A stretch of DNA of 64,000 nucleotides from Karalla daura. Taxonomy: Eukaryota; Chordata; Actinopteri; Chaetodontiformes; Leiognathidae. The stretch is from the NCBI GenBank assembly GCA_029224185.1, contig CM055189.1, forward strand, positions 23,364,055 through 23,428,054. The letters are read 5' to 3'. A model generated the notes under the pieces. It was not told the origin of the DNA. It was given only the letters and a program-made list of their open reading frames with translations, and did no database searches. This document shows, one piece after another, positions 22,457-35,600 of this stretch. Both the position numbers and the translations under genes were made by a program. Each line of letters starts with the position of its first letter. Position 1 is the first letter of the stretch.

Positions 22457-25400
22457 CTCTCACTGGAAAATGCAATCCCGAGGCCGGCTGTGGCCCTGGA
22501 GCTGAGATATTAACCCTCGCCGAAAGTGAAAAAAACGACCACCCCGGACCTGTCGTTTTGGCCGAGATCCCGACCCCGAGCGAGCGAGCCCAAACCCACG
22601 ATGTGGGCTGTGAGCCGCCTCCGGGGTGGCCCACGCTCACTGGAAAAAGCGATCCCGAGGCCGGCTGTGGCCCCGGAGCTGAGATTTTAACCCTCGCCGA
22701 AAGTGAAAAAAACGACCACCCCGGACCTGTCGTTTTGGCCAAGATCCCGACCCCAAGCGAGCGAGCCCAAACCCACCATTTGGGGTGTGAGCCGCCTCCG
22801 GGGTGGCCCACTCTCACTGGAAAATGCAATCCCGAGGCCGGCTGTGGCCCTGGAGCTGAGATATTAACCCTCGCCGAAAGTGAAAAAAACGACCACCCCG
22901 GACCTGTCGTTTTGGCCGAGATCCCGACCCCGAGCGAGCGAGCCCAAACCCACCATTTGGGGTGTGAGCCGCCTCCGGGGTGGCCCACTCTCACTGGAAA
23001 AAGCAATCCCGAGGCCGGCTGTGGCCCTGGAGCTGAGATATTAACCCTCGCCGAAAGTGAAAAAAACGACCACCCCGGACCTGTCGTTTCGGCCGGGATC
23101 CCGACCCCGAGCGAGCGAGCCCAAACCCACGATTTGGGGTGTGAGCCGCCTCCGGGGTGGCCCACGCTCACTGGAAAAAGCAATCCCGAGGCCGGCTGTG
23201 GCCCCGGAGCTGAGATATTAACCCTCGCCGAAAGTGAAAAAAACGACCACCCCGGACCTGTCGTTTTGGCCAAGATCCCGACCCCGAGCGAGCGAGCCCA
23301 AACCCACCATTTGGGGTGTGAGCCGCCTCCGGGGTGGCCCACTCTCACTGGAAAATGCAATCCCGAGGCCGGCTGTGGCCCTGGAGCTGAGATATTAACC
23401 CTCGCCGAAAGTGAAAAAAACGACCACCCCGGACCTGTCGTTTTGGCCGAGATCCCGACCCCGAGCGAGCGAGCCCAAACCCACGATGTGGGCTGTGAGC
23501 CGCCTCCGGGGTGGCCCACGCTCACTGGAAAAAGCGATCCCGAGGCCGGCTGTGGCCCCGGAGCTGAGATTTTAACCCTCGCCGAAAGTGAAAAAAACGA
23601 CCACCCCGGACCTGTCGTTTTGGCCAAGATCCCGACCCCGAGCGAGCGAGCCCAAACCCACCATTTGGGGTGTGAGCCGCCTCCGGGGTGGCCCACTCTC
23701 ACTGGAAAATGCAATCCCGAGGCCGGCTGTGGCCCTGGAGCTGAGATATTAACCCTCGCCGAAAGTGAAAAAAACGACCACCCCGGACCTGTCGTTTTGG
23801 CCGAGATCCCGACCCCGAGCGAGCGAGCCCAAACCCACGATGTGGGCTGTGAGCCGCCTCCGGGGTGGCCCACGCTCACTGGAAAAAGCGATCCCGAGGC
23901 CGGCTGTGGCCCCGGAGCTGAGATTTTAACCCTCGCCGAAAGTGAAAAAAACGACCACCCCGGACCTGTCGTTTTGGCCAAGATCCCGACCCCGAGCGAG
24001 CGAGCCCAAACCCACCATTTGGGGTGTGAGCCGCCTCCGGGGTGGCCCACTCTCACTGGAAAATGCAATCCCGAGGCCGGCTGTGGCCCTGGAGCTGAGA
24101 TATTAACCCTCGCCGAAAGTGAAAAAAACGACCACCCCGGACCTGTCGTTTCGGCCGGGATCCCGACCCCGAGCGAGCGAGCCCAAACCCACCATTTGGG
24201 GTGTGAGCCGCCTCCGGGGTGGCCCACGCTCACTGGAAAAAGCAATCCCGAGGCCGGCTGTGGCCCCGGAGCTGAGATATTAACCCTCGCCGAAAGTGAA
24301 AAAAACGACCACCCCGGACCTGTCGTTTTGGCCAAGATCCCGACCCCGAGCGAGCGAGCCCAAACCCACCATTTGGGGTGTGAGCCGCCTCCGGGGTGGC
24401 CCACTCTCACTGGAAAATGCAATCCCGAGGCCGGCTGTGGCCCTGGAGCTGAGATATTAACCCTCGCCGAAAGTGAAAAAAACGACCACCCCGGACCTGT
24501 CGTTTTGGCCGAGATCCCGACCCCGAGCGAGCGAGCCCAAACCCACGATGTGGGCTGTGAGCCGCCTCCGGGGTGGCCCACGCTCACTGGAAAAAGCGAT
24601 CCCGAGGCCGGCTGTGGCCCCGGAGCTGAGATTTTAACCCTCGCCGAAAGTGAAAAAAACGACCACCCCGGACCTGTCGTTTTGGCCAAGATCCCGACCC
24701 CGAGCAAGCGAGCCCAAACCCACCATTTGGGGTGTGAGCCGCCTCCGGGGTGGCCCACTCTCACTGGAAAATGCAATCCCGAGGCCGGCTGTGGCCCTGG
24801 AGCTGAGATATTAACCCTCGCCGAAAGTGAAAAAAACGACCACCCCGGACCTGTCGTTTTGGCCGAGATCCCGACCCCGAGCGAGCGAGCCCAAACCCAC
24901 GATGTGGGCTGTGAGCCGCCTCCGGGGTGGCCCACGCTCACTGGAAAAAGCGATCCCGAGGCCGGCTGTGGCCCCGGAGCTGAGATTTTAACCCTCGCCG
25001 AAAGTGAAAAAAACGACCACCCCGGACCTGTCGTTTTGGCCGAGATCCCGACCCCGAGCGAGCGAGCCCAAACCCACCATTTGGGGTGTGAGCCGCCTCC
25101 GGGGTGGCCCACTCTCACTGGAAAATGCAATCCCGAGGCCGGCTGTGGCCCTGGAGCTGAGATATTAACCCTCGCCGAAAGTGAAAAAAACGACCACCCC
25201 GGACCTGTCGTTTTGGCCGAGATCCCGACCCCGAGCGAGCGAGCCCAAACCCACCATTTGGGGTGTGAGCCGCCTCCGGGGTGGCCCACTCTCACTGGAA
25301 AAAGCAATCCCGAGGCCGGCTGTGGCCCTGGAGCTGAGATATTAACCCTCGCCGAAAGTGAAAAAAACGACCACCCCGGACCTGTCGTTTCGGCCGGGAT

Positions 25401-27700
25401 CCCGACCCCGAGCGAGCGAGCCCAAACCCACGATTTGGGGTGTGAGCCGCCTCCGGGGTGGCCCACGCTCACTGGAAAAAGCAATCCCGAGGCCGGCTGT
25501 GGCCCCGGAGCTGAGATATTAACCCTCGCCGAAAGTGAAAAAAACGACCACCCCGGACCTGTCGTTTTGGCCAAGATCCCGACCCCGAGCGAGCGAGCCC
25601 AAACCCACCATTTGGGGTGTGAGCCGCCTCCGGGGTGGCCCACTCTCACTGGAAAATGCAATCCCGAGGCCGGCTGTGGCCCTGGAGCTGAGATATTAAC
25701 CCTCGCCGAAAGTGAAAAAAACGACCACCCCGGACCTGTCGTTTTGGCCGAGATCCCGACCCCGAGCGAGCGAGCCCAAACCCACGATGTGGGCTGTGAG
25801 CCGCCTCCGGGGTGGCCCACGCTCACTGGAAAAAGCGATCCCGAGGCCGGCTGTGGCCCCGGAGCTGAGATTTTAACCCTCGCCGAAAGTGAAAAAAACG
25901 ACCACCCCGGACCTGTCGTTTTGGCCAAGATCCCGACCCCGAGCGAGCGAGCCCAAACCCACCATTTGGGGTGTGAGCCGCCTCCGGGGTGGCCCACTCT
26001 CACTGGAAAATGCAATCCCGAGGCCGGCTGTGGCCCTGGAGCTGAGATATTAACCCTCGCCGAAAGTGAAAAAAACGACCACCCCGGACCTGTCGTTTCG
26101 GCCGGGATCCCGACCCCGAGCGAGCGAGCCCAAACCCACCATTTGGGGTGTGAGCCGCCTCCGGGGTGGCCCACGCTCACTGGAAAAAGCAATCCCGAGG
26201 CCGGCTGTGGCCCCGGAGCTGAGATATTAACCCTCGCCGAAAGTGAAAAAAACGACCACCCCGGACCTGTCGTTTTGGCCAAGATCCCGACCCCGAGCGA
26301 GCGAGCCCAAACCCACCATTTGGGGTGTGAGCCGCCTCCGGGGTGGCCCACTCTCACTGGAAAATGCAATCCCGAGGCCGGCTGTGGCCCTGGAGCTGAG
26401 ATATTAACCCTCGCCGAAAGTGAAAAAAACGACCACCCCGGACCTGTCGTTTTGGCCGAGATCCCGACCCCGAGCGAGCGAGCCCAAACCCACGATGTGG
26501 GCTGTGAGCCGCCTCCGGGGTGGCCCACGCTCACTGGAAAAAGCGATCCCGAGGCCGGCTGTGGCCCCGGAGCTGAGATTTTAACCCTCGCCGAAAGTGA
26601 AAAAAACGACCACCCCGGACCTGTCGTTTTGGCCAAGATCCCGACCCCGAGCGAGCGAGCCCAAACCCACCATTTGGGGTGTGAGCCGCCTCCGGGGTGG
26701 CCCACTCTCACTGGAAAATGCAATCCCGAGGCCGGCTGTGGCCCTGGAGCTGAGATATTAACCCTCGCCGAAAGTGAAAAAAACGACCACCCCGGACCTG
26801 TCGTTTTGGCCGAGATCCCGACCCCGAGCGAGCGAGCCCAAACCCACGATGTGGGCTGTGAGCCGCCTCCGGGGTGGCCCACGCTCACTGGAAAAAGCGA
26901 TCCCGAGGCCGGCTGTGGCCCCGGAGCTGAGATTTTAACCCTCGCCGAAAGTGAAAAAAACGACCACCCCGGACCTGTCGTTTTGGCCGAGATCCCGACC
27001 CCGAGCGAGCGAGCCCAAACCCACCATTTGGGGTGTGAGCCGCCTCCGGGGTGGCCCACGCTCACTGGAAAAAGCGATCCCGAGGCCGGCTGTGGCCCCG
27101 GAGCTGAGATATTAACCCTCGCCGAAAGTGAAAAAAACGACCACCCCGAACCTGTCGTTTCGGCCGGGATCCCGACCCCGCGCGAGCGAGCCCAAACCCA
27201 CCATTTGGGGTGTGAGCCGCCTCCGGGGTGGCCCACTCTCACTGGAAAAAGCAATCCCGAGGCCGGCTGTGGCCCTGGAGCTGAGATATTAACCCTCGCC
27301 GAAAGTGAAAAAAACGACCACCCCGGACCTGTCGTTTCGGCCGGGATCCCGACCCCGAGCGAGCGAGCCCAAACCCACGATTTGGGGTGTGAGCCGCCTC
27401 CGGGGTGGCCCACGCTCACTGGAAAAAGCAATCCCGAGGCCGGCTGTGGCCCCGGAGCTGAGATATTAACCCTCGCCGAAAGTGAAAAAAACGACCACCC
27501 CGGACCTGTCGTTTTGGCCAAGATCCCGACCCCGAGCGAGCGAGCCCAAACCCACCATTTGGGGTGTGAGCCGCCTCCGGGGTGGCCCACTCTCACTGGA
27601 AAATGCAATCCCGAGGCCGGCTGTGGCCCTGGAGCTGAGATATTAACCCTCGCCGAAATTGAAAAAAACGACCACCCCGGACCTGTCGTTTTGGCCGAGA
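22456..27700 (+). repeat. Mosaic satellite domain with 11- and 13-unit offsets
   Basis: Three monomer types alternate here: 'ggccaag' with 'actctc', 'ggccgag' with 'gatgtgggc' followed by 'agatttt', and 'ggccggg' with 'gatttgg'. About 23.6-25.1 kb matches about 25.55-27.05 kb at 1947 bases (11 units; 'tttcggccggg' with 'caccattt' at 24149 and 26096). About 22.95-23.8 kb matches about 25.25-26.1 kb at 2301 bases (13 units). Overlapping offsets show successive rearrangements rather than one clean HOR. Private changes: G to A at 24706 ('gagcaagcg') and G to T at 27659 ('gaaattg'). Confidence 0.72.
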
Positions 27701-30190
27701 TCCCGACCCCGAGCGAGCGAGCCCAAACCCACGATGTGGGCTGTGAGCCGCCTCCGGGGTGGCCCACGCTCACTGGAAAAAGCGATCCCGAGGCCGGCTG
27801 TGGCCCCGGAGCTGAGATATTAACCCTCGCCGAAAGTGAAAAAAACGACCACCCCGGACCTGTCGTTTTGGCCAAGATCCCGACCCCGAGCGAGCGAGCC
27901 CAAACCCACCATTTGGGGTGTGAGCCGCCTCCGGGGTGGCCCACTCTCACTGGAAAATGCAATCCCGAGGCCGGCTGTGGCCCTGGAGCTGAGATATTAA
28001 CCCTCGCCGAAAGTGAAAAAAACGACCACCCCGGACCTGTCGTTTTGGCCGAGATCCCGACCCCGAGCGAGCGAGCCCAAACCCACGATGTGGGCTGTGA
28101 GCCGCCTCCGGGGTGGCCCACGCTCACTGGAAAAAGCGATCCCGAGGCCGGCTGTGGCCCCGGAGCTGAGATTTTAACCCTCGCCGAAAGTGAAAAAAAC
28201 GACCACCCCGGACCTGTCGTTTTGGCCAAGATCCCGACCCCGAGCGAGCGAGCCCAAACCCACCATTTGGGGTGTGAGCCGCCTCCGGGGTGGCCCACTC
28301 TCACTGGAAAATGCAATCCCGAGGCCGGCTGTGGCCCTGGAGCTGAGATATTAACCCTCGCCGAAAGTGAAAAAAACGACCACCCCGGACCTGTCGTTTC
28401 GGCCGGGATCCCGACCCCGAGCGAGCGAGCCCAAACCCACGATTTGGGGTGTGAGCCGCCTCCGGGGTGGCCCACGCTCACTGGAAAAAGCAATCCCGAG
28501 GCCGGCTGTGGCCCCGGAGCTGAGATATTAACCCTCGCCGAAAGTGAAAAAAACGACCACCCCGGACCTGTCGTTTTGGCCAAGATCCCGACCCCGAGCG
28601 AGCGAGCCCAAACCCACGATTTGGGGTGTGAGCCGCCTCCGGGGTGGCTCACTCTCACTGGAAAATGCAATCCCGAGGCCGGCTGTGGCCCTGGAGCTGA
28701 GATATTAACCCTCGCCGAAAGTGAAAAAAACGACCACCCCGGACCTGTCGTTTTGGCCGAGATCCCGACCCCGAGCGAGCGAGCCCAAATCAACGATGTG
28801 GGCTGTGAGCCGCCTCCGGGGTGGCCCACGCTCACTGGAAAAAGCGATCCCGAGGCCGGCTGTGGCCCCGGAGCTGAGATATTAACCCTCGCCGAAAGTG
28901 ACAAAAACGACCACCCCGGACCTGTCGTTTTGGCCGAGATCCCGACCCCGAGCGAGCGAGCCCAAACCCACGATGTGGGCTGTGAGCCGCCTCCGGGGTG
29001 GCCCACGCTCACTGGAAAAAGCAATCCAGAGGCCGGCTGTGGCCCCGGAGCTGAGATATTAACCCTCGCCGAAAGTGAAAAAAACGACCACCCCGGACCT
29101 GTCGTTTCGGCCGGGATCCCGACCCCGAGCGAGCGAGCCCAAAGCCACCATTTGGGGTGTGAGCCGCCTCCGGGGTGGCCCACGCTCACTGGAAAAAGCA
29201 ATCCCGAGGCCGGCTGTGGCCCCGGAGCTGAGATATTAACCCTCGCCGAAAGTGAAAAAAACGACCACCCCGGACCTGTCGTTTCGGCCGGGATCCCGAC
29301 CCCGAGCGAGCGAGCCCAAACCCACGATTTGAGTTGTGAGCCGCCTCCGGGGTGGCCCACGCTCACTGGAAAAAGCAATCCCGAGGCCGGCTGTGGCCCC
29401 GGAGCTGAGATATTAACCCTCGCCGAAAGTGAAAAAAACGACCACCCCGGACCTGTCGTTTTGGCCAAGATCCCGACCCCAAGCGAGCGAGCCCAAACCC
29501 ACCATTTGGGGTGTGAGCCGCCTCCGGGGTGGCCCACTCTTTCTGGAAAATGCAATCCCGAGGCCGGCTGTGGCCCTGGAGCTGAGATATTAACCCTCGC
29601 CGAAAGTGAAAAAAACGACCACCCCGGACCTGTCGTTTTGGCCGAGATCCCGACCCCGAGCGAGCGAGCCCAAACCCACGATGTGGGCTGTGAGCCGCCT
29701 CCGGGGTGGCCCACGCTCACTGGAAAAAGCAATCCAGAGGCCGGCTGTGGCCCCGGAGCTGAGATATTAACCCTCGCCGAAAGTGAAAAAAACGACCACC
29801 CCGGACCTGTCGTTTCGGCCGGGATCCCGACCCCGCGCGAGCGAGCCCAAACCCACGATTTGGGGTGTGAGCCGCCTCCGGGGTGGCCCACGCTCACTGG
29901 AAAAAGCGATCCCGAGGCCGGCTGTGGCCCTGGAGCTGAGATATTAACCCTCGCCGAAAGTGAAAAAAACGACCACCCCGGACCTGTCGTTTTGGCCAAG
30001 ATCCCGACCCCGAGCGAGCGAGCCCAAACCCACCATTTGGGGTGTGAGCCGCCTCCGGGGTGGCCCACTCTCACTGGAAAATGCAATCCCGAGGCCGGCT
30101 GTGGCCCCGGAGCTGAGATATTAACCCTCGCCGAAAGTGAAAAAAACGACCACCCCGGACCTGTCGTTTCGGCCGGGATCCCGACCCCGA
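27700..30190 (+). repeat. 14-unit HOR (2478 bp), tandem copy A
   Basis: A run of rare variants recurs 2478 bases later: 'ggctcactctc' (28648), 'caaatcaacg' (28790), 'gtgacaaaaacg' (near 28900), 'caaagccacc' (29144) and 'actctttctgg' (29540). Copy A alone has 'gatttgagttgtg' (changes at 29332 and 29334), so those arose after the duplication or were erased from copy B. Confidence 0.85.
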
Positions 30191-32680
30191 GCGAGCGAGC
30201 CCAAACCCACGATGTGGGCTGTGAGCCGCCTCCGGGGTGGCCCACGCTCACTGGAAAAAGCGATCCCGAGGCCGGCTGTGGCCCCGGAGCTGAGATATTA
30301 ACCCTCGCCGAAAGTGAAAAAAACGACCACCCCGGACCTGTCGTTTTGGCCAAGATCCCGACCCCGAGCGAGCGAGCCCAAACCCACCATTTGGGGTGTG
30401 AGCCGCCTCCGGGGTGGCCCACTCTCACTGGAAAATGCAATCCCGAGGCCGGCTGTGGCCCTGGAGCTGAGATATTAACCCTCGCCGAAAGTGAAAAAAA
30501 CGACCACCCCGGACCTGTCGTTTTGGCCGAGATCCCGACCCCGAGCGAGCGAGCCCAAACCCACGATGTGGGCTGTGAGCCGCCTCCGGGGTGGCCCACG
30601 CTCACTGGAAAAAGCGATCCCGAGGCCGGCTGTGGCCCCGGAGCTGAGATTTTAACCCTCGCCGAAAGTGAAAAAAACGACCACCCCGGACCTGTCGTTT
30701 TGGCCAAGATCCCGACCCCGAGCGAGCGAGCCCAAACCCACCATTTGGGGTGTGAGCCGCCTCCGGGGTGGCCCACTCTCACTGGAAAATGCAATCCCGA
30801 GGCCGGCTGTGGCCCTGGAGCTGAGATATTAACCCTCGCCGAAAGTGAAAAAAACGACCACCCCGGACCTGTCGTTTCGGCCGGGATCCCGACCCCGAGC
30901 GAGCGAGCCCAAACCCACGATTTGGGGTGTGAGCCGCCTCCGGGGTGGCCCACGCTCACTGGAAAAAGCAATCCCGAGGCCGGCTGTGGCCCCGGAGCTG
31001 AGATATTAACCCTCGCCGAAAGTGAAAAAAACGACCACCCCGGACCTGTCGTTTTGGCCAAGATCCCGACCCCGAGCGAGCGAGCCCAAACCCACGATTT
31101 GGGGTGTGAGCCGCCTCCGGGGTGGCTCACTCTCACTGGAAAATGCAATCCCGAGGCCGGCTGTGGCCCTGGAGCTGAGATATTAACCCTCGCCGAAAGT
31201 GAAAAAAACGACCACCCCGGACCTGTCGTTTTGGCCGAGATCCCGACCCCGAGCGAGCGAGCCCAAATCAACGATGTGGGCTGTGAGCCGCCTCCGGGGT
31301 GGCCCACGCTCACTGGAAAAAGCGATCCCGAGGCCGGCTGTGGCCCCGGAGCTGAGATATTAACCCTCGCCGAAAGTGACAAAAACGACCACCCCGGACC
31401 TGTCGTTTTGGCCGAGATCCCGACCCCGAGCGAGCGAGCCCAAACCCACGATGTGGGCTGTGAGCCGCCTCCGGGGTGGCCCACGCTCACTGGAAAAAGC
31501 AATCCAGAGGCCGGCTGTGGCCCCGGAGCTGAGATATTAACCCTCGCCGAAAGTGAAAAAAACGACCACCCCGGACCTGTCGTTTCGGCCGGGATCCCGA
31601 CCCCGAGCGAGCGAGCCCAAAGCCACCATTTGGGGTGTGAGCCGCCTCCGGGGTGGCCCACGCTCACTGGAAAAAGCAATCCCGAGGCCGGCTGTGGCCC
31701 CGGAGCTGAGATATTAACCCTCGCCGAAAGTGAAAAAAACGACCACCCCGGACCTGTCGTTTCGGCCGGGATCCCGACCCCGAGCGAGCGAGCCCAAACC
31801 CACGATTTGGGGTGTGAGCCGCCTCCGGGGTGGCCCACGCTCACTGGAAAAAGCAATCCCGAGGCCGGCTGTGGCCCCGGAGCTGAGATATTAACCCTCG
31901 CCGAAAGTGAAAAAAACGACCACCCCGGACCTGTCGTTTTGGCCAAGATCCCGACCCCAAGCGAGCGAGCCCAAACCCACCATTTGGGGTGTGAGCCGCC
32001 TCCGGGGTGGCCCACTCTTTCTGGAAAATGCAATCCCGAGGCCGGCTGTGGCCCTGGAGCTGAGATATTAACCCTCGCCGAAAGTGAAAAAAACGACCAC
32101 CCCGGACCTGTCGTTTTGGCCGAGATCCCGACCCCGAGCGAGCGAGCCCAAACCCACGATGTGGGCTGTGAGCCGCCTCCGGGGTGGCCCACGCTCACTG
32201 GAAAAAGCAATCCAGAGGCCGGCTGTGGCCCCGGAGCTGAGATATTAACCCTCGCCGAAAGTGAAAAAAACGACCACCCCGGACCTGTCGTTTCGGCCGG
32301 GATCCCGACCCCGCGCGAGCGAGCCCAAACCCACGATTTGGGGTGTGAGCCGCCTCCGGGGTGGCCCACGCTCACTGGAAAAAGCGATCCCGAGGCCGGC
32401 TGTGGCCCTGGAGCTGAGATATTAACCCTCGCCGAAAGTGAAAAAAACGACCACCCCGGACCTGTCGTTTTGGCCAAGATCCCGACCCCGAGCGAGCGAG
32501 CCCAAACCCACCATTTGGGGTGTGAGCCGCCTCCGGGGTGGCCCACTCTCACTGGAAAATGCAATCCCGAGGCCGGCTGTGGCCCCGGAGCTGAGATATT
32601 AACCCTCGCCGAAAGTGAAAAAAACGACCACCCCGGACCTGTCGTTTCGGCCGGGATCCCGACCCCGAGCGAGCGAGCCC
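30178..32680 (+). repeat. 14-unit HOR (2478 bp), tandem copy B
   Basis: Carries the same ordered markers at 31126, 31268, about 31378, 31622 and 32018. It ends near 32.68 kb, where 'gatttgg' replaces the 'gatgtgg' seen 14 units earlier. Together the two copies span about 5.0 kb, or 28 monomers. Confidence 0.85.
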
Positions 32681-32699
32681 AAACCCACGATTTGGGGTG

Positions 32700-35600
32700 T
32701 GAGCCGCCTCCGGGGTGGCCCACGCTCACTGGAAAAAGCGATCCCGAGGCCGGCTGTGGCCCCGGAGCTGAGATATTAACCCTCGCCGAAAGTGAAAAAA
32801 ACGACCACCCCGGACCTGTCGTTTCGGCCGGGATCCCGACCCCGAGCGAGCGAGCCCAAACCCACGATTTGGGGTGTGAGCCGCCTCCGGGGTGGCCCAC
32901 GCTCACTGGAAAAAGCAATCCCGAGGCTGGCTGTGGCCCCGGAGCTGAGATATTAACCCTCGCCGAAAGTGAAAAAAACGACCACCCCGGACCTGTCGTT
33001 TCGGCCGGGATCCCGACCCCGAGCGAGCGAGCCCAAACCCACCATTTGGGGTGTGAGCCGCCTCCGGGGTGGCCCAAGCTCACTGGAAAAAGCAATCCAG
33101 AGGCCGGCTGTGGCCCCGGAGCTGAGATATTAACCCTCGCCGAAAGTGAAAAAAACGACCACCCCGGACCTGTCGTTTCGGCCGGGATCCCGACCCCGAG
33201 CGAGCGAGCCCAAAGCCACCATTTGGGGTGTGAGCCGCCTCCGGGGTGGCCCACGCTCACTGGAAAAAGCAATCCCGAGGCCGGCTGTGGCCCCGGAGCT
33301 GAGATATTAACCCTCGCCGAAAGTGAAAAAAACGACCACCCCGGACCTGTCGTTTCGGCCGGGATCCCGACCCCGAGCGAGCGAGCCCAAACCCACGATT
33401 TGGGGTGTGAGCCGCCTCCGGGGTGGCCCACGCTCACTGGAAAAAGCAATCCCGAGGCCGGCTGTGGCCCCGGAGCTGAGATATTAACCCTCGCCGAAAG
33501 TGAAAAAAACGACCACCCCGGACCTGTCGTTTTGGCCAAGATCCCGACCCCAAGCGAGCGAGCCCAAACCCACCATTTGGGGTGTGAGCCGCCTCCGGGG
33601 TGGCCCACTCTTACTGGAAAATGCAATCCCGAGGCCGGCTGTGGCCCTGGAGCTGAGATATTAACCCTCGCCGAAAGTGAAAAAAACGACCACCCCGGAC
33701 CTGTCGTTTTGGCCGAGATCCCGACCCCGAGCGAGCGAGCCCAAACCCACGATGTGGGCTGTGAGCCGCCTCCGGGGTGGCCCACGCTCACTGGAAAAAG
33801 CAATCCAGAGGCCGGCTGTGGCCCCGGAGCTGAGATATTAACCCTCGCCGAAAGTGAAAAAAACGACCACCCCGGACCTGTCGTTTCGGCCGGGATCCCG
33901 ACCCCGCGCGAGCGAGCCCAAACCCACGATTTGGGGTGTGAGCCGCCTCCGGGGTGGCCCACGCTCACTGGAAAAAGCGATCCCGAGGCCGGCTGTGGCC
34001 CTGGAGCTGAGATATTAACCCTCGCCGAAAGTGAAAAAAACGACCACCCCGGACCTGTCGTTTTGGCCAAGATCCCGACCCCGAGCGAGCGAGCCCAAAC
34101 CCACCATTTGGGGTGTGAGCCGCCTCCGGGGTGGCCCACTCTCACTGGAAAATGCAATCCCGAGGCCGGCTGTGGCCCCGGAGCTGAGATATTAACCCTC
34201 GCCGAAAGTGAAAAAAACGACCACCCCGGACCTGTCGTTTCGGCCGGGATCCCGACCCCGAGCGAGCGAGCCCAAACCCACCATTTGGGGTGTGAGCCGC
34301 CTCCGGGGTGGCCCACGCTCACTGGAAAAAGCAATCCCGAGACCGGCTGTGGCCCCGGAGCTGAGATATTAACCCTCGCCGAAAGTGAAAAAAACGACCA
34401 CCCCGGACCTGTCGTTTCGGCCGGGATCCCGACCCCGCGCGAGCGAGCCCAAACCCACGATTTGGGGTGTGAGCCGCCTCCGGGGTGGCCCACGCTCACT
34501 GGAAAAAGCGATCCCGAGGCCGGCTGTGGCCCTGGAGCTGAGATATTAACCCTCGCCGAAAGTGAAAAAAACGACCACCCCGGACCTGTCGTTTTGGCCA
34601 AGATCCCGACCCCGAGCGAGCGAGCCCAAACCCACCATTTGGGGTGTGAGCCGCCTCCGGGGTGGCCCACTCTCACTGGAAAATGCAATCCCGAGGCCGG
34701 CTGTGGCCCCGGAGCTGAGATATTAACCCTCGCCGAAAGTGAAAAAAACGACCACCCCGGACCTGTCGTTTCGGCCGGGATCCCGACCCCGAGCGAGCGA
34801 GCCCAAACCCACCATTTGGGGTGTGAGCCGCCTCCGGGGTGGCCCACGCTCACTGGAAAAAGCAATCCCGAGACCGGCTGTGGCCCCGGAGCTGAGATAT
34901 TAACCCTCGCCGAAAGTGAAAAAAACGACCACCCCGGACCTGTCGTTTCGGCCGGGATCCCGACCCCGAGCGAGCGAGCCCAAACCCACCATTTGGGGTG
35001 TGAGCCGCCTCCGGGGTGGCCCACGCTCACTGGAAAAAGCAATCCCGAGGCCGGCTGTGGCCCCGGAGCTGAGATATTAACCCTCACCGAAAGTGAAAAA
35101 AACGACCACCCCGGACCTGTCGTTTCGGCCGGGATCCCGACCCCGAGCGAGCGAGCCCAAACCCACGATTTGGGGTGTGAGCCGCCTCCGGGGTGGCCCA
35201 CGCTCACTGGAAAAAGCGATCCCGAGGCCGGCTGTGGCCCCGGAGCTGAGATATTAACCCTCGCCGAAAGTGAAAAAAACGACCACCCCGGACCTGTCGT
35301 TTTGGCCAAGATCCCGACCCCGAGCGAGCGAGCCCAAACCCACCATTTGGGGTGTGAGCCGCCTCCGGGGTGGCCCACTCTCACTGGAAAATGCAATCCC
35401 GAGGCCGGCTGTGGCCCCGGAGCTGAGATATTAACCCTCGCCGAAAGTGAAAAAAACGACCACCCCGGACCTGTCGTTTCGGCCGGGATCCCGACCCCGA
35501 GCGAGCGAGCCCAAACCCACCATTTGGGGTGTGAGCCGCCTCCGGGGTGGCCCACGCTCACTGGAAAAAGCAATCCCGAGACCGGCTGTGGCCCCGGAGC

